From Verrucomicrobiota bacterium (GTDB taxonomy: Bacteria; Verrucomicrobiota; Verrucomicrobiia; Limisphaerales; JACRJZ01), in assembly GCA_016219875.1 (NCBI GenBank), contig JACRJZ010000151.1, positions 36,789 to 100,788 on the forward strand: DNA of 64,000 nucleotides. Direction: 5' to 3'. Positions 57,854 to 64,000 of this stretch are shown here, one piece after another. Positions within the stretch are counted from its first letter, which is position 1, and each line of letters starts with the position of its first letter. The position numbers and the translations under genes are program-made. The notes under the pieces are model-generated. The model ran no database searches. It was not told the DNA's origin and saw only the letters and a program-made list of their open reading frames with translations.

Positions 57854-59896
57854 ATGATGCTCACGAACTCCTCTCAGAACTTCGCCGCGGGCCAGATCAG
57901 TCGAACCGGTCAGACTGGTCAGACTCGTCAGACGAAAGACCTCTTCTCCAGGCTGCTCTCTCTCACGGCGCTCCTCGCGTGTCTCGCAGCGCCCAGCCCG
58001 CTCCGCGCCGTCGATCCGGCCGGCACAGCGGAACTGCGGCTCAAGCTGATCGCCGTGCTGCAGTCCGACGCGCCGCCTGCGGAGAAAGCCATCACCTGCA
58101 AACGGCTGGCCGTCTATGGCAACCGCGACGCCGTGCCGGCGCTTGCGCCCTTGCTGCTGAGCAAGGAACTGAACTCCTGGGCGCGCATCGCCCTGGAGGC
58201 GATCCCTGATCCGGCGTGCGACGACGCGCTGCGGGACGCGCTGGGCAAGGTGCAGGGCCGGCTGCTGGTCGGCGTCATGAATTCAATCGGTGTCCGTCGC
58301 GATGCCAAGGCGGTGGAGCCGTTGATCGCTCGGCTCAACGACGCGGACGGCGAAGTCGCTTCCGCAGCGGCGTCGGCGCTGGGCCGGATCGGCGGCGAGC
58401 AGGCGGCGGCAGTGCTGGTGAAGGCCCTGCTCAGCGCGCGCAAGGACGTGGTTTCCGAAGTGGCGGAAGGCTGTGTTCGCTGCGCGGAGAAGTTCCTCGC
58501 CGACGGCAAAGCAGCCGAGGCGGTGACTCTGTATGACACCGTTCGCAAGGCGAGCGTGCCCAAGCAGAGAATTCTTGAAGCCACGCGCGGCGCCATTCTC
58601 GCGCGCGGCGCGGCCGGACTGCCGCTGTTGGTTGAGCATCTGCGCTCCACCGACAAAGGCATGTTCAGCATCGCCCTCAGCACGGCCCGTGAGTTGCCCG
58701 GCCAGGAAGTGACGCAGGCCGTGGCTGCCGAGATGGAGCGCTCCGCCGTGGACCGCCAGACGATGCTGGTCATGGTGCTGGCGGATCGGGCCGACGCCTC
58801 CGTGTTGCCGACGATCCGCAAAGCCGCCCAGAGCGGACCCAAGCCGATGCGCCTGGCCGCCATCACCGCCTTGGAACGGATGGGCACGGTGGAGGTTGTG
58901 CCGGTGCTCCTCGACGGCGCGACGGATGAGGACCGGGAGCTGGCCCAAGCCGCCAAGGCCGCGTTGGTCCGCTTGCCGGGCAAGCAGGTGAACGGGGAAC
59001 TCGTTGCTCGCCTCTCGCAAGCCGCCGGCAAGCAGAGCCGGGTGCTGCTCGAATTGGCCGGACTACGCCGCATTGGCGAAGCCCTGCCCGCCGCCGTGAA
59101 GTGCGCCGAAGATTCGGACGCCACGATCCGCGCCGCCGCCGTGGGCGCCATCGGACTGCTCGGCGAAGAGAAGCAAGCCGCCGACCTGGTGCGGCTCCTG
59201 GAGAAATCCCAGACGCCCCGCGACCGCGAAGAAATCGAGAAGGCCCTGGTCGGCATCTGCGGGCGGCGCGGCGCCAACTGCCTGCCCGCCGTGCTTCCGC
59301 TCGCTCAGAGCGCGAACAGCGAGTTCCGCCTGATCGCCCTGCACACGCTCTCCGGGGTCGGCGGCGCTGCCGCGCTGAACGCCGTCAAGTCCGCGAGCAA
59401 CGACCAGGACGAAGCCGTGCAGGACGAAGCCGTGCGAACGCTGGCGAGCTGGCCCGGCAACTGGCCGGACGATTCAGGCGTCGCGGAGCCGCTTTTGGCG
59501 CTGGCGAAATCCGGCAAGAAGCAGTCGCATCAGGTGCTGGGGCTGCGCGGTTACCTTGAATACGTTCAAGCCGCCAAAAAGCTGCAGAGCGACGAGAAGG
59601 TGGCCAAGGTTAAGGAACTCCTGCCGCTCATCACGCGATCCGAGGAAAAGCGCCTGGCGATCTCCGCGCTCAGCGCCGCTCCCACGGCGGCGGGCTTGGA
59701 AATGTTGGTGGCCTTCGCCGCGGATTCTTCCGTGGCGGAGGAAGCTTCGCTCGCCATCGTCACCACCGCCGGCAAGGACGATCTCAAGGGCGCGACGAAA
59801 GAACTCCGCCGCGGAGCGCTTCAGACCGTGGTGGAGAAATCCAAGACCGACCGGACGCGCCGGAAGGCGGAAGAGGCGCTCAAGAGAATCCGCTGA
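57854..59896 (+). CDS. Exported HEAT-repeat protein
   Basis: The 680-residue product has a signal peptide (LLSLTALLACLAAPSPLRAV) preceded by a long leader with RTGQTGQTRQT, encoded by tandem GGTCAGACT units. The whole mature part is helical HEAT/PBS-lyase-type repeats (for example EPLIARLNDADGEVASAAAS followed by ALGRIGGEQAAAVLVKALLS). Such solenoids bind proteins or polymers. It follows the Gfo/Idh/MocA gene by 36 bp, an arrangement seen with exported sugar-oxidising enzymes in this phylum. No catalytic domain is visible. A later ATG for the signal peptide is not available, so the ATG at 57854 (or the next codon) is used. Confidence 0.85.
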   Translation: MMLTNSSQNFAAGQISRTGQTGQTRQTKDLFSRLLSLTALLACLAAPSPLRAVDPAGTAELRLKLIAVLQSDAPPAEKAITCKRLAVYGNRDAVPALAPLLLSKELNSWARIALEAIPDPACDDALRDALGKVQGRLLVGVMNSIGVRRDAKAVEPLIARLNDADGEVASAAASALGRIGGEQAAAVLVKALLSARKDVVSEVAEGCVRCAEKFLADGKAAEAVTLYDTVRKASVPKQRILEATRGAILARGAAGLPLLVEHLRSTDKGMFSIALSTARELPGQEVTQAVAAEMERSAVDRQTMLVMVLADRADASVLPTIRKAAQSGPKPMRLAAITALERMGTVEVVPVLLDGATDEDRELAQAAKAALVRLPGKQVNGELVARLSQAAGKQSRVLLELAGLRRIGEALPAAVKCAEDSDATIRAAAVGAIGLLGEEKQAADLVRLLEKSQTPRDREEIEKALVGICGRRGANCLPAVLPLAQSANSEFRLIALHTLSGVGGAAALNAVKSASNDQDEAVQDEAVRTLASWPGNWPDDSGVAEPLLALAKSGKKQSHQVLGLRGYLEYVQAAKKLQSDEKVAKVKELLPLITRSEEKRLAISALSAAPTAAGLEMLVAFAADSSVAEEASLAIVTTAGKDDLKGATKELRRGALQTVVEKSKTDRTRRKAEEALKRIR

Positions 59897-59919
59897 GCGG
59901 CTATTCCTCCCCAGTCTGC

Positions 59920-60009
59920 GTAGCGGCAAACTGGCATTTGCCGCCATTTGCTTGAGGCGACGGGGGATCAAAGCGCGGAGAAGTGCGGCGAACACCAGTT
60001 CGCCGCTAC
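59920..60009. repeat. Family B inverted repeat, copy 2
   Basis: Arms at 59920-59944 and 59985-60009 are close in sequence to copy 1 (GTAGCGGCAAACTGGCATTT...). The flank TATTCCTCCCCAGTCTGC is shared. It lies between the HEAT-repeat gene and the converging small membrane protein gene, where it could act as a two-way terminator. Confidence 0.9.
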
Positions 60010-60012
60010 GTC

Positions 60013-60342
60013 CTACTGGCCAAATTCAGAACGTGCCGAACGTGCCCGTTCAACCAGGGCTGGGGTCCATAACCACGCTGCGCCGAAGAGCACGGCCAAG
60101 AACATCAACTCTCGCAGAAGCTCTCCGCCATCAATCTCCGTCCGGACCACGGCGCCGTGCTCCAACCTCGCCAAGTCTGGACGCCACGCGGAAAACCTCG
60201 ATACATGGACAGCCACAAACTGCCCACCAGCCAACCGTGGCTCCGCATAATAGGGCGTCGGACTCCGCAAGGGAGGAAACAGCAACTCAAACAAAATCGC
60301 CGCGATCCCAAGCCCGAGGACAACCTGCCTGATGCTTCTCAT
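60013..60342 (-). CDS. Small two-helix membrane protein, unknown
   Basis: The 109-residue product begins MRSIRQVVLGLGIAAILFEL, with a first helix (about 7-24). A periplasmic loop of about 50 residues and a second helix (about 78-96) follow, then a basic end. No family is recognised; the loop contains EPRLAGGQFVAVHVSRFS. The size and layout resemble the small protein at 42108-42395, and both end beside a family B repeat. It lies 39 bp downstream of the cupin gene on the same strand. Confidence 0.6.
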   Translation of the reverse strand: MRSIRQVVLGLGIAAILFELLFPPLRSPTPYYAEPRLAGGQFVAVHVSRFSAWRPDLARLEHGAVVRTEIDGGELLRELMFLAVLFGAAWLWTPALVERARSARSEFGQ

Positions 60343-60381
60343 GGTGGATGATGCCGAGCATCTGACGCAGCCAGCGACCTC

Positions 60382-60786
60382 TCACTTCTTCCTCAGCGAG
60401 TTCCACGGGGCCTCGCCGCTGACATCCACCAGTTCGTAGCCGGCTTCACCCACGCAGGGCGACAGGACCACGAGCAGCCGGGCGGTTTGCGTGCCCACGT
60501 TGAAGGAGGCATGAACCACGTCCGGCGGGATGAACACCGCGTCGCCGGGCTTGAGGGTGCGCTTCTCCGTCTCCAGCCATTGCTCGATTTCGCCGGCCAG
60601 GACGTAGATGACTTCCTCCTGGCGCGGATGCTTGTGGAAGTTGTGGCCAAAGCCCGGCTCCAGCGTGACGGCGATCTCGCAGATGCTCCGGGCCTGGGTG
60701 TCCGCGGGGCGGCTGACCCAGCCCATCTCACCCCAGTCGAGGCGGTCGCGGGTGATTGCTTGGCCGAAGACGAATTTCCCATTCAT
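60382..60786 (-). CDS. Small cupin-domain protein
   Basis: The 134-residue product begins MNGKFVFGQAITRDRLDWGE. It forms one cupin barrel with motif 1 GHNFHKHPRQEEVIYVLAGE (the two His and the Glu bind metal) and motif 2 PGDAVFIPPDVVHASFNVG. These small cupins may be enzymes, sugar isomerase-like proteins or sensors; function is open. The ATG at 60786 has a GGAA element upstream (AAGGAACCGCGCC); the frame is open 25 codons further without family support. The 286 bp upstream (60787-61072) show nothing. Confidence 0.88.
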   Translation of the reverse strand: MNGKFVFGQAITRDRLDWGEMGWVSRPADTQARSICEIAVTLEPGFGHNFHKHPRQEEVIYVLAGEIEQWLETEKRTLKPGDAVFIPPDVVHASFNVGTQTARLLVVLSPCVGEAGYELVDVSGEAPWNSLRKK

Positions 60787-61072
60787 GGCGCGGTTCCTTT
60801 CAAGGTGAGTTGTTTGAACGGCCGGCTCTGGCCTTCGAGGGCCGGCCCGGCGGAAAGACATTCGATGCGGTCGTGGTCAACGCGGTCATTTCTACGCCCA
60901 CGCGGACGGAATGCAAGCCGTCGGTAGCGTCGGGCCTGGGTGAAGCGTCATGCCCCCTGCCCTCGTCGTGCGGAATCAAGCCTTGCATGGAACAGCTTCG
61001 ACCCAATGCAGGGGCCTCTTCAACGCATCAACCTTTCATCCCTTCAACCTCTGGCGACCATGCCGCTCTGCA

Positions 61073-62329
61073 TCACGTCTTGCGTGCCGGGCCGCGCAGC
61101 AGCCACGACCCACCCGCTCCAAGGACCAGCGCCACCAACCCCGCCGTGAGGAAGGCCGGCGAGAACGACTTCGTGGCGTCGGCAATCCGCCCCGCGAAGT
61201 ACGGGCCGAAAGCTTGGCCGATCCCAAACACAATCGTGACCAGCCCCAACGCCGCCGGCGCCAGACGCGGCCCGAACACGTCGCCGCATTGCGCCGCGAC
61301 CAAGGCCGGGATGCTCCAGGCGGTGAGGGCAAACAAACCGGCGGAGAAATAGATGATCCCCAGTTTCTGGCTCAACCCGAAAGCGGCAAACGAAACGCCC
61401 TGCAGCACAAACACGCAGACCAGCGCCACGCGCCGGCCCCAGCGATCCGAGACGCCGCCCCAGATGAAACCGCTGATCACCGACACCATGCCGACCTTCA
61501 GCCACAGCAGGCCGGCGTCTGTCTTGGTGAACCCGGCCTCTTTCATGAGGTGCCGGATGAAGAACGTGGAGTAGATGATATAGGAAAAGCCGAACGCCGC
61601 GTAGATCGCGGCGACGTGCCAGAGCGTGCCCGACCTCCACACCTGGGACCAGCCGAGCGCGGCGCGGTGCTGGTCCTCGGTCCGCGCCCGATGCTCGACG
61701 GCGCTTTCCCCCAGCGGAACGACGCCGACCTCCTCGGGCCGGTTGCGAAGCAGCACCGCGCAAACCAGGCACGCCACCAAGGCCATCGCCGCGAACACAA
61801 ACCAACAAACCGGCCAGCCGCCGGGGCCGCTGCGGTCCAGCACCCAAGGCACCAGCGGCCCCGTTACGATCAACCCCACGCTCGACCCCGCCACGGCCGC
61901 TCCCGAAGCCAGCCCGCGGCGACTCGCGCCGAACCACGCCGACACCAGCGCCATCGCCGGCACGTTTGCGCCCGCGCCGCCCACGCCGGCCAGAAACCGC
62001 CCCAGCCGTGCGCCGTTGAACGTGGGCACCAGCCCCGTCACCAGCATCGCCGCCGCGGCCACGAACAACGACACCGCAATCACCCGGCGCGGCCCGTAGT
62101 GCGAGGCGAGGAGTCCGGCGAAGACGACCGTGAGCAAGTAGCCAACGAGGTTCCACGACTGCAACTCGCCGGTCTGCGAGTTGGACAGCTTGAGCGAATC
62201 CTGCATCGCCGGCAGCACGCTGGTGTAGCCGTGACGGCCCAATCCCAGCGCGATGAAGATCGCCACCACAATCGCTCCGAGCGCGATGAAGCTGTAGTGC
62301 AGCCGCGGCGATGTCCGCTCGCTCCTCAT
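61073..62329 (-). CDS. Major facilitator superfamily transporter (YbfB/YjiJ-like)
   Basis: The 418-residue inner-membrane protein has twelve hydrophobic helices in two halves. The first half begins FIALGAIVVAIFIALGLGRH, with the signature SHYGPRRVIAVS after helix two; the second half has the matching SDRWGRRVALV. The early GLGRHGYTSVLPAMQDSLKL and AVAGSSVGLIVTGPL fit the YbfB/YjiJ branch. The substrate is unknown. Its start lies 47 bp from the truncated end of the group II intron remnant, so its original promoter region may have been replaced by intron DNA. Confidence 0.9.
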   Translation of the reverse strand: MRSERTSPRLHYSFIALGAIVVAIFIALGLGRHGYTSVLPAMQDSLKLSNSQTGELQSWNLVGYLLTVVFAGLLASHYGPRRVIAVSLFVAAAAMLVTGLVPTFNGARLGRFLAGVGGAGANVPAMALVSAWFGASRRGLASGAAVAGSSVGLIVTGPLVPWVLDRSGPGGWPVCWFVFAAMALVACLVCAVLLRNRPEEVGVVPLGESAVEHRARTEDQHRAALGWSQVWRSGTLWHVAAIYAAFGFSYIIYSTFFIRHLMKEAGFTKTDAGLLWLKVGMVSVISGFIWGGVSDRWGRRVALVCVFVLQGVSFAAFGLSQKLGIIYFSAGLFALTAWSIPALVAAQCGDVFGPRLAPAALGLVTIVFGIGQAFGPYFAGRIADATKSFSPAFLTAGLVALVLGAGGSWLLRGPARKT

Positions 62330-62375
62330 GGCCGGAGGACCGGCAGGCCGCCCGTCACCTGATGCGTAATTCTAT

Positions 62376-63176
62376 TCATCTGAGCTTTGTGTCGGCGTCT
62401 TCTTTGCCTGAAAGCCCTCCGGCTCTCAAGCTCCTTTGTTCCGCCGCGCGGGGATTGTTCGCATAAATGTTGCCGTCGTCCGCCTAGCGGCAGAACGCCC
62501 GGCCGCGCCGATTCAGTTCTTGATCCAGCGCGTCCAGGTAAAGGTTGGCCAACAGCGGCGAAAGCGGCCCGCCTTGCGGCGTGCCTGCGTCGCTGGGTTG
62601 CACCACCCCTTCGATCATCACACCCGCTCGCAGGTATCGCCCCATCAACCGCAACACCCGTTTGTCGCGGATCGTTTGTCCGATCCGCGTCATCAGGAGG
62701 CCATGGTTCACGTATTCGAAGAACTGGGTGAGGTCCAGGTCCACCACCCAGGTCTTCCCACTTTGGGCGTAGGTTTGCGCCGCGCGCACCGCGTCGTGGG
62801 CACTCCGTCGCGGTCGGAATCCGTAGCTCTGGGGGCTGAAGGTGGGGTCGAAGATGAGTTGCAGCCTTTGCGAAAGCCTTGGCTGTATCCATCGGTCGAG
62901 CCCCGTCGGTATCCCCAACCGGCGGACGCCGCCGTTGGGCTTGGGGATTTCCACTCGTCGCACCGGACTGGGCACCTACGTCCCGGCCAGGAGCTTGGCG
63001 CGAAGGGCTTCCCAGTGCTGTCGTACGGGGTCGCGCCGTTGTTCGGTGGTCCTGCCGTCAAGGCCCGGGGCGCCTCTGTTGCGTTTGACCGCCAGCCAGG
63101 CGTGGGTGGCCTTGTCTCGACTGACCCCTTGTTCCATCAGGTCTTCGTGCCTCGCTTTCTGTGGTGAGTTCCGCAA
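62376..63176 (-). pseudogene. Group II intron reverse transcriptase with two in-frame TAG codons, 3' truncated
   Basis: Read as one frame, this gives the start of an intron-encoded protein (EQGVSRDKATHAWLAVKRNR, GAPGLDGRTTEQ), then the RT blocks (VPSPVRRVEIPKPNGGVRRL; LQLIFDPTFSPQSYGFRPRR; TWVVDLDLTQFFEYVNH; GTPQGGPLSPLLANLYLD). TAG stops lie at 62976-62978 and 62484-62486. Both stand where related proteins have Tyr, in LAGT-Y-VPSP and in the catalytic R-Y-ADD. After ADDGNIYANNPRAAEQ the similarity ends and the frame stops at 62376. The thumb and X/endonuclease domains are missing. The protein cannot be active as encoded. Confidence 0.9.
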
Positions 63177-63689
63177 ACGGGACCGGCTCGCCGCATTGCT
63201 CCCGGTGCTTGCAGTGGCTTCCCCACGGGGGCCCCGGTTCTGCCAGACTGGGGTGGTGACCGCCGTGGTCGCGCCCCGCTGTTTCGTTCGGCTTCGCGCC
63301 GGACTCGTTCAGATTCTCATTGAGTTTTGCTCTTTCGTTCTTCGGCCCTTCGCTGCTCCCGGCTTTCGCCGGGCGTCGTCGCTACGACGGCCTCGGCTGA
63401 CTTCCCCCGGCCTCTCGGCCAGAGGACCTCCCTGGGTCCGTGCCGACCCTGTCCCTTCGCGCCCTCGGGCTCGACGTGCGCCGTCGATGTCTGTGGGGCT
63501 TCGCTCGTCCTAGCTGGCTCGCCCGCGGTCGCCCGCCTCACGGCCCGTTCGTGTTCCTACGGTCGAAGGTTGGCCTCCGGCCCTTTCGCGGGTCTCTTGC
63601 GATTCCCACCTGGCCGTTCGGCTACGGTTGTCGTCATCACCCCGTCGGAGACGTTGCACCCCGATAGGTCCGGCATCTGCCAGGCACAC
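62376..63689 (-). mobile_element. Group II intron remnant (IIC-like), 5' end to broken RT
   Basis: The minus strand from 63689 reads GTGTGCCTGGCAGATGCCGG, then CTATCGGGGTGCAACGTCTC, which resembles the 5' end of bacterial group II introns (GTGYG start). About 500 nt of structured, GC-rich sequence follows (for example CCCGGCGAAAGCCGGG), as expected for domains I-IV, then the RT gene. The RT sequence resembles that of IIC-type introns. No domain V/VI is visible before the MFS gene, so the 3' end is lost. The 5' boundary abuts a hairpin, as is usual for IIC insertion. Confidence 0.75.
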
Positions 63690-64000
63690 GAGGCCGCGTG
63701 CCCTCACACGGCGGCTCGGGATTTCCATAAGCATTGAGGTGTCGATCTTTGTCCGGTGGGCGCATCTGGAGACGCCCCCCCGGAGCGCCGAACTCCAATT
63801 CGGCATGGCCATGAAGGCGACGGCTCCACTCCGGCCAATTGGGGAATCGCCGTTCCATTCCTAGCCTCTTCTTAGCAACTGGACGGGACACGAGGAGGGA
63901 AGTGGTTGATTCGCAAGCCAGGCATCCGAAAGGTCTGCTCTACATTTCGACTTCCCGTTTGGCCGTGATCTGGGGCGGGGGCTGGGCCGGCAGAGTCCAG
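63690..64000. other. Family E repeat copy and featureless right edge
   Basis: 63692-63747 is a second copy of the 56-bp family E sequence (GGCCGCGTGCCCTCACACGG...), matching 39485-39540 at about 46 of 56 positions. The group II intron begins 3 nt from its end. From 63748 to 64000 I see no gene; a CGCCGAACTCCAATTCGGC hairpin lies near 63794-63812. Confidence 0.65.

Noticed and set aside
62376..63176. Amber codons as evidence of a changed genetic code
   Set aside because: Only two codons in one truncated mobile-element gene show this; the ordinary genes in the window use TAG as a stop (for example GH36 at 28001-28003), so genome-wide reassignment is not supported.
63748..64000. Gene at the right edge
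   Set aside because: Short frames on both strands are broken or repeat-derived; no start, motif or consistent codon bias is visible.

Overview
The window looks like a chromosome segment of a GC-rich, Gram-negative bacterium of the Verrucomicrobiota, most likely the Limisphaerales/Pedosphaera branch. The assignment is an inference. It rests on the secreted LamG/Ig, CotH, FG-GAP/ASPIC, GH127 and Tat-exported Gfo/Idh/MocA proteins, the prepilin with an H-X9-DG-like C-terminus, and the many short hairpin repeats between (and inside) genes. No rRNA or taxonomic marker gene is present.

Layout. 1-2.7 kb: a PAS signalling protein cut by the window edge, a polyprenol-phosphate mannosyltransferase-like GT2 enzyme and leuD. 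2.8-8.0 kb: a 1428-residue secreted Ig/LamG protein and a prepilin-like protein. 8.3-25.1 kb: one long minus-strand locus for a type II secretion system. In transcription order it holds a small Spy-like exported protein, gspE, F, G, H, I, J, K, L, M, a gspC/pilP-like gene, a secretin divided into two genes, a sensor kinase and an NtrC-type sigma-54 activator. A good match to a sigma-54 promoter lies just upstream of the first gene, so the locus may be switched on by its own distal regulator.

25.5-35.2 kb: a GH36-type alpha-galactosidase, a beta-propeller/cytochrome c protein, a purple-acid-phosphatase-like enzyme, a hybrid kinase with a stand-alone receiver, a truncated gene and tRNA-Val(UAC). 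35.2-48.8 kb: an unrecognised protein with kinase-like traces, a secreted EEP nuclease/phosphatase, rdgB, a lipocalin-like protein, a MATE exporter, two small hypotheticals, a GH127 enzyme, a TPR protein and an FG-GAP/ASPIC lipoprotein. 49.2-60.9 kb: a beta-helix protein, an unrecognised protein with a possible Cys-His-Asp triad, a CotH/DUF4956/VTC cluster, a Gfo/Idh/MocA oxidoreductase followed by a HEAT-repeat protein, a small membrane protein and a cupin. 61.1-64 kb: an MFS transporter next to the remains of a group II intron. Its reverse transcriptase has two TAG codons, both at positions where relatives have tyrosine, one of them in the catalytic YADD box.

At least five families of dispersed inverted repeats are visible. 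One has six copies with 24-bp arms. Several sit inside reading frames: they lengthen the prepilin leaders of gspG and gspJ, add an insert to rdgB and form the C-terminal tail of the VTC protein. The most unusual items are the split secretin with its sigma-54 circuit, the repeat-derived protein segments, the doubly amber reverse transcriptase, and the two unrecognised proteins at 35.2-37.2 and 51.1-52.2 kb.
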